Shown: positions 42,548 to 52,367, counted from the stretch's first letter. The stretch: DNA of 64,000 bases from Phyllobacterium chamaecytisi (GCF_020164455.1 NZ_JAIQWW010000001.1:310001-374000); one strand, 5' to 3'. Notes: a model not told the origin generated them from the letters alone. Numbers and translations: made by a program.

Positions 42548-44767
42548 ATGATGCGTCAGTATGAGCTTGTCGAGCGTGTCCAGCGTTACAAGCCTGACGT
42601 CAACGAGGCGTTGCTTAACAAGGCCTATGTCTATGCCATGCAGAAGCATGGTCACCAGAAGCGTGCATCGGGCGATCCGTATTTTTCCCACCCGCTGGAA
42701 GTCGCTGCCATCCTGACAGACATGCACCTCGACGAGGCGACCATCGCCATCGCCTTGCTGCATGACACTATCGAGGATACCTCAGCGACACGGCAGGAAA
42801 TCGACACGTTGTTCGGCCCGGACATAGGCAAACTTGTCGAGGGTCTGACCAAGCTGAAAAAGCTTGATCTTGTCTCGAAAAAGGCTGTTCAGGCCGAAAA
42901 TCTGCGTAAACTGCTGTTGGCGATCTCTGATGATGTGCGCGTCCTGCTCGTCAAGCTCGCCGACCGCCTGCACAACATGCGCACACTCCACCACGTGCCC
43001 GAGGACAAGCGCCTGCGCATCTCCGAGGAGACGATGGATATCTATGCGCCGCTGGCTGGCCGCATGGGTATGCAGGACATGCGCGAGGAGCTGGAGCAGC
43101 TCGCATTCCGCTACATCAACCCTGAAGCCTTCAATGCCGTCACCAACCGGCTCGCGGAGTTGCTGGAGAAGAACAAGGCGACGCTGAAGCAGATCGAAAC
43201 CGATCTTTCCAGCCTGTTCGAAAAACACGGTGTCAAGGCCAGTGTGAAAAGCCGGCAGAAGAAAGCCTGGTCGGTGTTCCGCAAGATGGAAAGTAAGGGC
43301 CTTTCCTTCGAGCAGCTATCGGACATTTTCGGGTTTCGGGTCGTCGTGGATACGGTTGCCGATTGCTACAACGCTCTCGGTATCATTCATACGACCTGGT
43401 CGATGGTTCCGGGGCGGTTCAAGGACTACATCTCGACACCGAAGCAGAACGATTACCGTTCAATTCATACGACCATCGTTGGGCCATCGCGTCAACGCGT
43501 CGAACTGCAAATACGCACCCGTGAGATGAACGACATTGCCGAATATGGTGTCGCGGCGCATTCGATCTACAAGGACCGCGGCAGTGCGCAGAATCCTCAC
43601 GTCATTTCAACTGAAACCAATGCCTATGCATGGTTGCGCCAGACTATCGAGGCGCTGGCGGAAGGCGACAATCCGGAAGAATTTCTCGAGCATACGAAGC
43701 TCGAACTGTTTCAGGATCAGGTCTTCTGCTTCACGCCGAAGGGCCGCCTGATCGCACTGCCGCGCGGTGCTACACCCATCGATTTCGCCTACGCTGTGCA
43801 CACGAATATTGGTGACAGCTGCGTGGGCGCCAAGGTCAATGGCCGCATCATGCCGCTGATGACCGTTCTGCATAACGGCGACGAAGTGGAGATCATCCGC
43901 TCCAAGGCCCAAACACCGCCTGCCGCCTGGGAATCGATCGTTGTTACAGGCAAGGCGCGCGCTGCCATTCGCCGCGCGACGCGGCTGGCTGTGCGCAAGC
44001 AATATTCCGGCCTCGGCATGCAGATACTTGAGCGAGCGTTCGAGCGGGCAGGGAAGGTCTATTCTCGCGACGAATTGAAAAAGGGCCTGCCGCGTCTGGC
44101 ACGCAAGGAGATCGACGATGTTCTGGCTGCAGTCGGCCGCGGTGAATTGCCATCATCCGACGTGATGAAAGCGGTCTATCCGGAATATCAGGACGCCAAA
44201 CCCAAGCCGAGTGCGCCCGACCGCGAGGAAGGTTGGGTGAATTTCCGCAACACTTCCGGAATGATCTTCAAAATGCCTGAAGGTGCGGAGGCCGCTGGTC
44301 TGGAGCCGGGTGGTCCGAACGCCCTGCCGATCCGAGGCGCTAGCCCGGATATGCCTGTGCACTTCTCGCCTGAAGGTGCGGTTCCCGGCGACCGGATCGT
44401 CGGCATTCTCCAGCCGGGTGCAGGAATGACAATCTATCCGATCCAGTCCTCGGCGTTGATGGCCTATGACGATCAGCCGGAACGTTGGATCGATGTTCGC
44501 TGGGATATAGATGAGAGCCGTCGCGATCGTTTCCCGGCTCGCATAAACATTTCGGCGATCAATGCGCCGGGATCGCTAGCGGAAATTGCGCAGATCATTG
44601 CTGAGAACGAGACAAACATTCACAACCTTTCGATGGTCCGTACAGCCCCGGATTTCACGCAGATGATCGTTGACCTCGAAGTGTGGAATCTCAAACATCT
44701 CAATCGGATATTGTCAAAACTTAAAGAGAGCAAATGCGTCAGCGATGCGCAGCGCGTTAGTGGATAG
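42548..44767 (+). CDS. rsh: bifunctional (p)ppGpp synthetase/hydrolase
   Basis: This 739-residue RelA/SpoT homologue is the single long Rsh enzyme typical of alphaproteobacteria. An N-terminal HD hydrolase domain has H72-D73 in ALLHDTIEDT. The synthetase domain follows (DIFGFRVVVDTVADCYNALG, DYISTPKQNDYRSIHT). Then come a TGS domain (VFCFTPKGRLIALPRGATPIDFAYAVH) and a C-terminal ACT domain (INISAINAPGSLAEIAQIIAENETNI). It makes and degrades the stringent-response alarmone. CCGGAGA lies upstream of the ATG. pyrE follows after 9 bp. Confidence 0.97.
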   Translation: MMRQYELVERVQRYKPDVNEALLNKAYVYAMQKHGHQKRASGDPYFSHPLEVAAILTDMHLDEATIAIALLHDTIEDTSATRQEIDTLFGPDIGKLVEGLTKLKKLDLVSKKAVQAENLRKLLLAISDDVRVLLVKLADRLHNMRTLHHVPEDKRLRISEETMDIYAPLAGRMGMQDMREELEQLAFRYINPEAFNAVTNRLAELLEKNKATLKQIETDLSSLFEKHGVKASVKSRQKKAWSVFRKMESKGLSFEQLSDIFGFRVVVDTVADCYNALGIIHTTWSMVPGRFKDYISTPKQNDYRSIHTTIVGPSRQRVELQIRTREMNDIAEYGVAAHSIYKDRGSAQNPHVISTETNAYAWLRQTIEALAEGDNPEEFLEHTKLELFQDQVFCFTPKGRLIALPRGATPIDFAYAVHTNIGDSCVGAKVNGRIMPLMTVLHNGDEVEIIRSKAQTPPAAWESIVVTGKARAAIRRATRLAVRKQYSGLGMQILERAFERAGKVYSRDELKKGLPRLARKEIDDVLAAVGRGELPSSDVMKAVYPEYQDAKPKPSAPDREEGWVNFRNTSGMIFKMPEGAEAAGLEPGGPNALPIRGASPDMPVHFSPEGAVPGDRIVGILQPGAGMTIYPIQSSALMAYDDQPERWIDVRWDIDESRRDRFPARINISAINAPGSLAEIAQIIAENETNIHNLSMVRTAPDFTQMIVDLEVWNLKHLNRILSKLKESKCVSDAQRVSG

Positions 44768-44776
44768 AGAGGCGGA

Positions 44777-45355
44777 ATGAATACAAATGAGGTTCTGGAC
44801 GTGTTTCGCGAGGCGGGGGCGGTGCTGGAAGGGCATTTCATCCTGACATCAGGTCTGCGCAGCCCGATCTTTTTACAGAAAGCACGCGTCTTCATGCATG
44901 CGGACAAGACCGAACGTGTCTGCCGTGGCCTCGCGGAGAAAATCGAAGGCGCCGGCCTTGGCCAAATTGACTATGTGGTTGGTCCCGCCATCGGTGGTAT
45001 CATTCCGGCCTACGAGACATCACGGCATCTGGGCGTTCCGGCGATCTGGGTCGAGCGTGAAAATGGTATTTTCAAGCTTCGTCGCTTTGAGATTGCCAAG
45101 GGCGCGCGCGTCGTCATTGTTGAAGATATCGTGACGACAGGGCTTTCCATTCGAGAGACGGTGACTTGCCTGCAGGAGTTGGGTGCGGATGTACTGGCAG
45201 CAGCGTGTATCATCGACCGGTCAGCTGGAAAAAGTGATGTGGGAGTGCCGTTGATAGCGCTGGCGGAATATGAAGTACCGGCCTATCCTGCTGATGACCT
45301 TCCGCCTGAACTTGCCGCAATTCCGCCTGTTAAGCCCGGTAGTCGCAACATCTGA
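44777..45355 (+). CDS. pyrE: orotate phosphoribosyltransferase
   Basis: This 192-residue enzyme joins orotate with PRPP to make OMP in pyrimidine synthesis. The PRPP-binding loop is [18 protein letters not shown], and the N-terminal [18 protein letters not shown] fits the family. It is 9 bp from rsh, so the two are co-transcribed. A 276-bp inverted-repeat element begins 6 bp after the stop and separates it from the next gene of the cluster. Confidence 0.96.
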   Translation: MNTNEVLDVFREAGAVLEGHFILTSGLRSPIFLQKARVFMHADKTERVCRGLAEKIEGAGLGQIDYVVGPAIGGIIPAYETSRHLGVPAIWVERENGIFKLRRFEIAKGARVVIVEDIVTTGLSIRETVTCLQELGADVLAAACIIDRSAGKSDVGVPLIALAEYEVPAYPADDLPPELAAIPPVKPGSRNI

Positions 45356-45361
45356 ATGAAC

Positions 45362-45637
45362 TAGAGCAAGTTTTGTCTAAATAGAGTCGTTCTGCCGGAG
45401 GGAATTCATGGGACAAGGTCGAGGGGTTTGGCGAGGCCGATGCTTTTCCATCGGACGAAGCCGAAGCCCGATGGATTTGGCCCGAATTCACCCGGCCCTT
45501 CGGGTTTCCGGCTGGCGGCCAACCACTTTGTCAGGCGTCGTCGTCCGATGGAAAAGCATCGGCCTCGCCACCTTCCTCGTGGATTGTCTCGCCATCCGGG
45601 AAACAGAACCGGCTCTATTTAGACAAAATTTGCTCTA
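45362..45637. mobile_element. MITE-like element C, 276 bp, near-complete hairpin
   Basis: Terminal inverted repeats of 25 bp with one mismatch occupy 45362-45386 and 45613-45637 (outer end TAGAGCAAGTTTTGTCTAAA). A perfect internal inverted pair of 29 bp is at 45430-45458 and 45541-45569 (core GGCCGATGCTTTTCCATCGG). Weaker pairing joins the two, so the whole element can fold as one long stem. TA is present at both ends. It lies between pyrE and the DUF2062 gene. There is no coding sequence inside. Confidence 0.9.
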
Positions 45638-45704
45638 ATGAACCAAAGCGGATTTGACACATTCAAAGTATACGTTGCTTTGGTGCAGAAGGACTTGGAT
45701 TGAG

Positions 45705-46268
45705 ATGCTCTTCAAGAGGCGTAAAGAACCTTGTCTGCGGGAACGGCTGCGCGTAGCGCTTTGGCCTCGCCGTTCCGTCGGTCGGTCTTTACGCTATTTC
45801 GGCAAGCGTGTCCTAAGACTTCGAGCTACACCCCATGCTATCGCGACTGGTTTTGCATGCGGCATCTTCGCTGCATTCATTCCGCTTCTCGGCGTCCATA
45901 TTGCTGTTGCCCTGACCATCGCCTGGTTGATCGGAGGCAACATTGCTGCGGCAGTTATCGGGACAACCTTGGGTAATCCTTTGATTCTGCCTTTCATCTG
46001 GGCCGCGACGCTGGAAGTCGGTCGCTTCGTTCTGAGTGGCAGTCTGACTGGAGAACCCTTGCCACCGCATCTCGGCGCCATGCTCAGGCATCTGGATTTT
46101 CTCGTTCTGTGGCAACCGCTGATCAAGCCTATGCTGATCGGAGCCGTTCCGCTCGGTCTCATCGCAGCGCTGCTCATCTATTTTCCGGTGCGCTGGACAG
46201 TTGCAAAGTTCCAGCATCGGCGGCACAAGGCTACATTCCGCCTGGAAAAGGCAACCGAGCCGACATGA
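45705..46268 (+). CDS. DUF2062 membrane protein
   Basis: This 187-residue protein has an arginine-rich start ([21 protein letters not shown]) and three or four membrane spans, with the signature [21 protein letters not shown] and [21 protein letters not shown]. The domain is conserved across proteobacteria but has no established function. I chose the ATG at 45705 over one at 45654 because AAGGACTTGGATTGAG precedes it. Its stop overlaps acpS by ATGA, so expression is coupled to acpS. Confidence 0.88.
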   Translation: MLFKRRKEPCLRERLRVALWPRRSVGRSLRYFGKRVLRLRATPHAIATGFACGIFAAFIPLLGVHIAVALTIAWLIGGNIAAAVIGTTLGNPLILPFIWAATLEVGRFVLSGSLTGEPLPPHLGAMLRHLDFLVLWQPLIKPMLIGAVPLGLIAALLIYFPVRWTVAKFQHRRHKATFRLEKATEPT

Positions 46269-46669
46269 TCATTGGAATCGGTAGCGATTTGATCGATATC
46301 AGGCGTATCGAAAAGACGCTCGAACGGCACGGCAGCCGCTTTATCGAGCGGGTATATACTCCAATTGAACAGGCCAAGTCTGACCGCCGCAAAGAGCGTG
46401 CAGCTTCCTATGCCAAACGCTTTGCTGCGAAGGAAGCCTGCGCCAAGGCTCTCGGCACAGGCTTGTCACGCGGCGTATTCTGGCGCGACATGGGCGTCGT
46501 CAACCTGCCAAGCGGCGCACCCACCATGCAACTTACAAATGGAGCGGCGGAACGGCTCTCGGCAATCACTCCCGCCGGCTGTTCCACACGAATTCATTTG
46601 ACCATCACCGATGATTTTCCCCTTGCACAAGCATTTGTGATTATCGAGGCGGAGAGAATCGAAGAATAG
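46265..46669 (+). CDS. acpS: holo-[acyl-carrier-protein] synthase
   Basis: This 134-residue enzyme transfers 4'-phosphopantetheine from CoA to acyl carrier protein. It starts [20 protein letters not shown], the standard AcpS beginning, with metal-binding Asp8. The second signature is [19 protein letters not shown]. The ATG lies in the 4-bp overlap with DUF2062, which fits the family length; the frame is open far upstream but out of family range. Confidence 0.96.
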   Translation: MIIGIGSDLIDIRRIEKTLERHGSRFIERVYTPIEQAKSDRRKERAASYAKRFAAKEACAKALGTGLSRGVFWRDMGVVNLPSGAPTMQLTNGAAERLSAITPAGCSTRIHLTITDDFPLAQAFVIIEAERIEE

Positions 46670-46757
46670 CCGTAATCAAACGGCATTGAGCGGCATTGCC
46701 CCCCGCGCGTTCAGCGGTTAAGAGGGGGCACATTTGGTTTTTGGAGATATGAGACAC

Positions 46758-47531
46758 GTGAGCGACAAAGCTGTTGTGAAGAATTCTGGTGGTCTTGGTG
46801 AGACGATCAGCGTTATCGTGCAGGCGCTGCTGCTCGCCCTGGTCATCCGGACGTTGCTGTTTCAGCCCTTCAACATCCCATCCGGCTCGATGAGGCCGAC
46901 CCTGCTCGAAGGCGATTATCTGTTCGTCTCGAAATTCTCCTACGGTTATTCCAAATATTCGATTCCCTTTGCGCCAGATTTGTTTTCGGGCCGCATCTGG
47001 AGCGGTGAACCGAAACGCGGCGATATCGCCGTATTCCGCAAGCCCAATGACACATCTTTGGATTTCATCAAGCGCGTTATCGGACTGCCGGGTGACAAAA
47101 TCCAGATGCGCGGTGGTGTACTCTACATCAATGATGTGGCCGTACCGCGCGAGAAGGTTGGCCAGATCGACAATCCCGACGTGACGGAGGTCAACCGGCC
47201 CGTCGACGTCTATCGTGAAACGCTGCCGAACGGCATCACCTACGATACGCTTGACCTGACGCCGAACGGCCTTGGCGACGACACGCGGGAATTCATTGTT
47301 CCAGCAGGAAACTACTTCATGATGGGCGACAACCGGGACAATTCGAGCGATAGCCGATTTGACGTCGGCTATGTTCCGCTTGAGAATTTCGTTGGCCGCG
47401 CCAACATCATCTTCTTCTCGATCGCCGGTAAAGCAAGCCCGCTTGAGATTTGGCGCTGGCCGTCGGAGGTTCGCTTCGGACGGCTGCTGCACAGCGTCAA
47501 CGGCGCTCCAAACTCCGTCCAGAACAATTGA
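46758..47531 (+). CDS. lepB: signal peptidase I
   Basis: This 257-residue inner-membrane serine protease cleaves signal peptides. It has one N-terminal membrane span (ISVIVQALLLALVIRTLLF). The catalytic Ser lies in IPSGSMRPTLLEGD and the catalytic Lys in DFIKRVIGLPGDKI, with box E seen as FMMGDNRDNSSDSR. I prefer the GTG at 46758, 12 bases after GGAG. ATGs at 46749 and 46734 are in frame and could be used. rnc follows after 7 bp. Confidence 0.95.
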   Translation: MSDKAVVKNSGGLGETISVIVQALLLALVIRTLLFQPFNIPSGSMRPTLLEGDYLFVSKFSYGYSKYSIPFAPDLFSGRIWSGEPKRGDIAVFRKPNDTSLDFIKRVIGLPGDKIQMRGGVLYINDVAVPREKVGQIDNPDVTEVNRPVDVYRETLPNGITYDTLDLTPNGLGDDTREFIVPAGNYFMMGDNRDNSSDSRFDVGYVPLENFVGRANIIFFSIAGKASPLEIWRWPSEVRFGRLLHSVNGAPNSVQNN

Positions 47532-47538
47532 TGAGCCA

Positions 47539-48249
47539 ATGAGCCTGTCCGCCGACGCCGTTCGCAGACTGGAGGAAAAAACCAGGCACACCTTTCGCGA
47601 TCTCGGCCGCCTGGAGCGTGCGCTTACGCATGCAAGTGCGCGCCCTTCGGCCGGGTCCGATTATGAACGCCTCGAGTTCCTGGGCGATCGGGTTCTCGGT
47701 CTTGTGATCGCCGAACTGCTGTTCCGGGCCTATCCAACCGCGACGGAAGGAGAACTGTCCCTACGGCTGAATTCCCTCGTCAACGCCGATACCTGTGCGT
47801 CGGTTGCTGACGAGATCGGTCTGCACGAGTTCATTCGTACTGGCTCCGATGTGAAGGGCCTTGCGGACAAACGGCTCAAAAGCTTGCGTGCCGACGTGGT
47901 TGAATCGCTGATCGCCACGATTTATCTGGACGGCGGACTGGAAGCGGCGCAACCTTTTATCGAGCACTATTGGGATGCCCGCTCGCGCGAAATCAATTCG
48001 GCGCAGCGTGATCCGAAGACAGAATTGCAGGAATGGGCGCACCAGCAGAATGGCGCTCAACCGATTTACAGCGTGGTCGACCGCACAGGTCCCGATCACG
48101 ATCCACAGTTTACGGTGAAGGTCGATGTCAAAGGCTTCGATCCCGCAACCGGCATAGGCCGTTCGAAGCGCATTGCCGAACAGGAAGCCGCGGTTGCGTT
48201 GCTTTATCGTCAAGGCGTTCGTAAGAAGACGCAGGAAGAAGAACCATAA
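47539..48249 (+). CDS. rnc: ribonuclease III
   Basis: This 236-residue enzyme cuts double-stranded RNA in rRNA and mRNA processing. The catalytic signature is YERLEFLGDRVLGLVIAELL, with the second acidic site in KSLRADVVESLIATIYLDGG. The dsRNA-binding domain is at the C terminus (TELQEWAHQQNGAQPIY to EQEAAVALLY). The start ATG at 47539 is 7 bp after lepB. The last base of the stop overlaps the era start. Confidence 0.96.
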   Translation: MSLSADAVRRLEEKTRHTFRDLGRLERALTHASARPSAGSDYERLEFLGDRVLGLVIAELLFRAYPTATEGELSLRLNSLVNADTCASVADEIGLHEFIRTGSDVKGLADKRLKSLRADVVESLIATIYLDGGLEAAQPFIEHYWDARSREINSAQRDPKTELQEWAHQQNGAQPIYSVVDRTGPDHDPQFTVKVDVKGFDPATGIGRSKRIAEQEAAVALLYRQGVRKKTQEEEP

Positions 48250-49190
48250 TGACCGAACAAGAACAGACAACAGAAGCTGATGCAAAGCCCGATGTTCCAA
48301 CCCGCTCGGGCTTTATCGCTTTGATTGGCGCGCCGAATGCGGGCAAGTCAACGCTGGTCAACCAGCTCGTCGGAAGCAAGGTGTCGATCGTTACCCATAA
48401 GGTGCAGACGACGCGTGCGCTGGTGCGCGGTATCGTCATTCACGAGCAGACGCAGATGGTACTGGTCGATACACCCGGCATTTTCAAGCCGAAACGCCGT
48501 CTGGACCGCGCAATGGTCACGACTGCCTGGGGCGGAGCCAAGGACGCCGACCTCATTCTGGTGCTCATCGATGTGGAGCAAGGGATCGACGAAGAGGCTG
48601 AAGCCATTCTCGGCAGTCTCCATGAGAAGAAACGCAAGGTGATCCTCGTCCTCAACAAGGTGGATCGTATCGAGGCGCCGAAGCTGCTGGAACTGGCGCA
48701 AAAGGCCAATGAAATGGTCAATTTCGACAAGACCTTCATGATTTCCGCGCTGAAGGGCTATGGCTGCAAGGATTTGTTGAAATACCTTGCCGACAATTTG
48801 CCGGAAGGTCCGTGGTATTACCCGGAGGATCAGATTTCCGACATGCCCATGCGTATGCTTGCAGCAGAAATCACCCGCGAAAAGCTCTATCTGCGCTTGC
48901 ACAATGAGCTGCCCTATTCGTCACACATCGAGACCGAAAGCTGGGAAGAAAAGAAGGACGGTTCCGTTCGCATTCAGCAGGTGATCTACGTCGAGCGCGA
49001 CAGCCAGAAGAAAATTGTTCTCGGACACGAGGGGCAAGCAATCAAAGCCATCGGCCAGGCCGCGCGTAAGGAACTGATGGAAATCCTCGATCAGAAGGTG
49101 CACCTCTTCCTTTTCGTCAAGGTTCGTGACAACTGGGGCAATGACCCTGAGCGTTACCGCGAAATGGGCCTTGAATTCCCGAACTCATAG
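48249..49190 (+). CDS. era: GTPase Era
   Basis: This 313-residue GTPase takes part in 16S rRNA and 30S maturation. The GTP-binding motifs are GAPNAGKSTLVNQL (G1), a threonine-rich switch (KVQTTRALVRG), DTPGIFKP (G3) and NKVDRIE (G4). The KH RNA-binding domain is at the C terminus (IVLGHEGQAIKAIGQAARKEL). It overlaps rnc by one base. Confidence 0.97.
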   Translation: MTEQEQTTEADAKPDVPTRSGFIALIGAPNAGKSTLVNQLVGSKVSIVTHKVQTTRALVRGIVIHEQTQMVLVDTPGIFKPKRRLDRAMVTTAWGGAKDADLILVLIDVEQGIDEEAEAILGSLHEKKRKVILVLNKVDRIEAPKLLELAQKANEMVNFDKTFMISALKGYGCKDLLKYLADNLPEGPWYYPEDQISDMPMRMLAAEITREKLYLRLHNELPYSSHIETESWEEKKDGSVRIQQVIYVERDSQKKIVLGHEGQAIKAIGQAARKELMEILDQKVHLFLFVKVRDNWGNDPERYREMGLEFPNS

Positions 49191-49205
49191 CGCCAGTCTC
49201 ATAAT

Positions 49206-49973
49206 ATGGAATGGCATGACGAGGGCATAATCCTTGGAACAAGGCGGCACGGGGAAACCAGTGCTATCCTTGAATTGATGACGCGCGAACACGGCCGCCA
49301 CATGGGACTGGTACGGGGTGGGCGTTCCCGTCGCATGCAACCGCTATTGCAGGCGGGCAATCGCGTGGACGTCATCTGGCGCGCGCGCATAGATGAACAT
49401 CTCGGCATGATGCAGGTCGAGCCCGTCAGCTTTTCTGCTGCGCGATTGATCGAGCAGCCGGTGGCGCTTTACGGGCTGCAGCTGGCGGCCGCGCATCTGC
49501 GGTTGCTTCCCGAGCGCGATCCGCATCAGAATTTGTTCGAAACGCTGGCCATCATCCTCGAACATTGCGAAGATACATTGATTGCCGGCGAACTGCTCGT
49601 GCGTTTCGAAGTGATGATGCTCGAGGAACTAGGTTTCGGTCTGGACCTGAAACGCTGCGCCTCCACGGGCACCGATCAGAACCTGACCTATGTATCGCCG
49701 AAATCCGGACGTGCAGTCTCGCGCGATGCTGGAGCGCCGTGGGCGGACAAGCTGCTTGCCATGCCTCCGTTCATGGTCAACTCGAGCGTGCGCGCTGCAT
49801 CGCTTGCCGAAATCATCGCTGCGTTCCGGCTGACCAGTTTTTTCTTCACCCTGCATGTCTGGGAACCCCGGGCGCAAAAGCCGCCTGAAGCACGCGACGG
49901 CTTCCTGAATGCTGTTGCCAGATCATTGTCGAATTCGGCAATCTCCTCCTCCGAGACTAGCCAGCTCCTCTAA
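49206..49973 (+). CDS. recO: DNA repair protein RecO
   Basis: This 255-residue protein loads RecA with RecR. The N-terminal OB-fold begins MEWHDEGIILGTRRHGETSAIL, and a helical part follows with FEVMMLEELGFGLDLKRCA. Its position 15 bp after era and its length are as expected in this order. The usual Cys-rich zinc site is reduced to a single visible cysteine. Confidence 0.94.
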   Translation: MEWHDEGIILGTRRHGETSAILELMTREHGRHMGLVRGGRSRRMQPLLQAGNRVDVIWRARIDEHLGMMQVEPVSFSAARLIEQPVALYGLQLAAAHLRLLPERDPHQNLFETLAIILEHCEDTLIAGELLVRFEVMMLEELGFGLDLKRCASTGTDQNLTYVSPKSGRAVSRDAGAPWADKLLAMPPFMVNSSVRAASLAEIIAAFRLTSFFFTLHVWEPRAQKPPEARDGFLNAVARSLSNSAISSSETSQLL

Positions 49974-50138
49974 GACTTGTTGAAAAACTGCAACTTCGCG
50001 ATCTGGATTTCGCCAAACCGTGTTCTGTCGAAAGTCATGCGTTGACTTAGCAAATTGCATATGAGTACACATTGATGCATTGCAGAATACAAATGTTCTG
50101 TGATGTGCGGTCGAGGAGGACTGCGGGGGAGGAATTGA

Positions 50139-51545
50139 ATGGATACTATCTTGACCGGCTTGAAAGCCGCCGTCGACGCAATGGGACCGACCGTTCTGTT
50201 GCCAATTGTAATTTTCATCATCGCATTGGTTTTGGGGGCAAGACCGGGCAGGGCGTTCCGGGCCGCCGTCACAATCGGCGTTGCCTTCATTGGTATTAAT
50301 CTGGTTCTCGGGCTGATGCTCACGTCGATTGGCGATGTCGCCAAGGCGATAGTCACCAATACTGGCATTCATCGCGACATTGTGGATGTTGGTTGGCCAT
50401 CGGCCGCCGCGATCGCTTTTGGATCGTCCGTCGGTCTGTGGGTCATCCCGATCGCCATTGTGGTCAATATAGCGTTGCTGTTGACGCGCCTTACCCGCAC
50501 GTTGAACGTCGATGTTTGGAACTTCTGGCATTTTGCATTTATAGGCTCGCTCGCCGTAGCGGCTACCAACAGTCTCACTTATGGCTTGATCGTTGCAGCG
50601 CTGATGGTTGCACTTTGCCTGCTGTTTGCGGATTGGTCCGCCAGGGCCGTACAAAAATTCTATGGAATCCCGGGCATTTCCGTGCCGCATCTCGCATCAG
50701 CACAAATCCTGCCAATTGCGATCGTACTCAATTGGATCATCGATCGCATTCCTGGCATCAACAAGATCGAGCTCAACACCGAAACCTTCGAACGGCGCTT
50801 CGGTGTTTTCGGTGAACCGGTCATTCTCGGTCTGATCATCGGCCTCGTGCTTGGCATCATAGCCTACTACAATGCCGGTGATTTCGGCGTAGTGCTCACG
50901 AAGGTGCTCCAGACCGGCATGACCCTGGCGGCTGTTATGTTGCTGCTGCCGCGCATGGTGAAGATCCTGATGGAGGGCCTTTTGCCTGTTTCCGATGCCG
51001 CGCAGGAATTCGTGCGTAAACGTACCGGCGACCGCGAACTGCTCGTGGGGCTCGATTCCGCCATCCTGATCGGCCACCCCGCAGCAATCTCGTCATCGCT
51101 TATTCTTGTGCCGATCGCGATCATTTTGTCGATCATTTTGCCCGGAAACCGCGTCATCCTGTTTGCTGATCTTGCAGTCATTCCGTTCCTTGTCGCCATG
51201 ACTGCGCCACTTCTCAAGGGCAATGTCTTCCGCATGGTGATCGTCGGTACTGTCACTCTGGCTGTCGGCTTTTATGTCGCCAATGCCCTTGCGCCGCTCT
51301 TTACCGCCGCGGCCCAATCGTCTGGCTTCCAGATGCCTGCAAATGCAGTGCAGATCACCAGCGTTGTCGATGGCTTCCTGTGGATACCATACGTCGTCAT
51401 TGCCCTGATCCAGAATTTGGGTGCAGTTGGGCTTGCGGTGCTGGCAATTGTCATTGCCGGAGCCTTCTGGGCCTATCACCGCAACACCGCAGCGTGGGAG
51501 CGTGCAGCAGGTGCCGACGATCTCGGGACAGATGAAACCGTCTAA
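50139..51545 (+). CDS. galactitol-type PTS permease, EIIC component
   Basis: This 468-residue membrane protein matches EIIC-GatC. Phrases such as LPIVIFIIALVLGARPGRAFRAAV at the N terminus, GWPSAAAIAFGS and DSAILIGHPAAISSSLILVPIAI are typical. It should carry the sugar alcohol through the inner membrane with simultaneous phosphorylation. It heads a gene trio encoding EIIC, EIIA and EIIB. No promoter was recognised in the 165 bp upstream, which also follow recO. Substrate is inferred from family; galactitol or a related polyol is possible. Confidence 0.9.
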   Translation: MDTILTGLKAAVDAMGPTVLLPIVIFIIALVLGARPGRAFRAAVTIGVAFIGINLVLGLMLTSIGDVAKAIVTNTGIHRDIVDVGWPSAAAIAFGSSVGLWVIPIAIVVNIALLLTRLTRTLNVDVWNFWHFAFIGSLAVAATNSLTYGLIVAALMVALCLLFADWSARAVQKFYGIPGISVPHLASAQILPIAIVLNWIIDRIPGINKIELNTETFERRFGVFGEPVILGLIIGLVLGIIAYYNAGDFGVVLTKVLQTGMTLAAVMLLLPRMVKILMEGLLPVSDAAQEFVRKRTGDRELLVGLDSAILIGHPAAISSSLILVPIAIILSIILPGNRVILFADLAVIPFLVAMTAPLLKGNVFRMVIVGTVTLAVGFYVANALAPLFTAAAQSSGFQMPANAVQITSVVDGFLWIPYVVIALIQNLGAVGLAVLAIVIAGAFWAYHRNTAAWERAAGADDLGTDETV

Positions 51546-51566
51546 CAGCACCAGTGGAGTGGATGA

Positions 51567-52028
51567 ATGGCGCACGCCTTGATGAACTATCTTGATCCCG
51601 GGGCGATTGTCCTCGGGGTCAAGGCCGCGACAGACCAGGATGTCATCCGTATTTTGGCTGATCGATTGCAGGCGCTGGGATATGTCAAACCTAGCTTCGC
51701 TGATGCCGTGCTCGCGCGCGAGGCAACGCTGCCGACCGGCCTGCCGCTCGGAGGTGACAACAACGTAGCCGTACCACACACAGATCCTGAACATGTGCTG
51801 AGGCCCGGTTTGGCACTTGCAACGTTGGTTGAACCAGTGTCGTTTTCCAATATGGAATATCCGGACGAGAAGCTGCAGGTCAGCGTGGTTTTCCTGATGG
51901 CCCTCAATGACAAGGACAAGCAAATCGAAATGTTGCAGGAGATCGCAGGCACAATTCAGTCACCCGAAATTATTTCGGCGCTGATCCAATCCAAATCGGT
52001 GGAAGACGTGTCCCGCCTTCTGCGATAA
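51567..52028 (+). CDS. PTS EIIA component, galactitol/fructose type
   Basis: This 153-residue EIIA protein has the active-site His at residue 71 in NNVAVPHTDPEHV, preceded by REATLPTGLPLGGD, a typical PTS_EIIA_2 phrase. It takes phosphate from HPr and passes it to EIIB. It is 21 bp after the permease gene and has its own ribosome site (AGTGGAG). Confidence 0.93.
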   Translation: MAHALMNYLDPGAIVLGVKAATDQDVIRILADRLQALGYVKPSFADAVLAREATLPTGLPLGGDNNVAVPHTDPEHVLRPGLALATLVEPVSFSNMEYPDEKLQVSVVFLMALNDKDKQIEMLQEIAGTIQSPEIISALIQSKSVEDVSRLLR

Positions 52029-52057
52029 GTCTGCATTAAAGATTAGGGAGGAAACTT

Positions 52058-52345
52058 ATGACTCGGCAGAAAACCGTGCTTTTTGCATGCGGAACGGGTA
52101 TCGCCACATCGACGGTGGTGGCGCATGCGGTCGAGGATGCAATGAAGGAGCGTGGCATCCGCTTCAACTCAAGGCAGTGCAAGACAACGGAAGTGGCAGG
52201 ACAGATCGATGATGTCGATCTCGTCGTTACAACCGCGCAACTGCCAAAGGATCTTAGCAAGCCAGTCATCACCACATTGGCCTTTCTGACAGGTATCGGT
52301 AAAGCGGAAGCGCTCGACAAGATTGAAGCGGTTCTGAGAGATTGA
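52058..52345 (+). CDS. PTS EIIB component, galactitol type
   Basis: This 95-residue EIIB protein has the phosphorylated Cys at residue 11 in VLFACGTGIATSTVV. The length and P-loop-like cysteine loop are those of the lactose/galactitol EIIB group. It lies 29 bp after EIIA with TAGGGAGGAAA upstream. A strong bidirectional terminator follows. Confidence 0.94.
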   Translation: MTRQKTVLFACGTGIATSTVVAHAVEDAMKERGIRFNSRQCKTTEVAGQIDDVDLVVTTAQLPKDLSKPVITTLAFLTGIGKAEALDKIEAVLRD

Positions 52346-52367
52346 GACCCGAAAACCGCACAAGTCA

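Noticed and set aside
47359-47538. Long N-terminal extension of RNase III
   Set aside because: It overlaps the end of lepB in another frame; the ATG at 47539 gives the usual family length.
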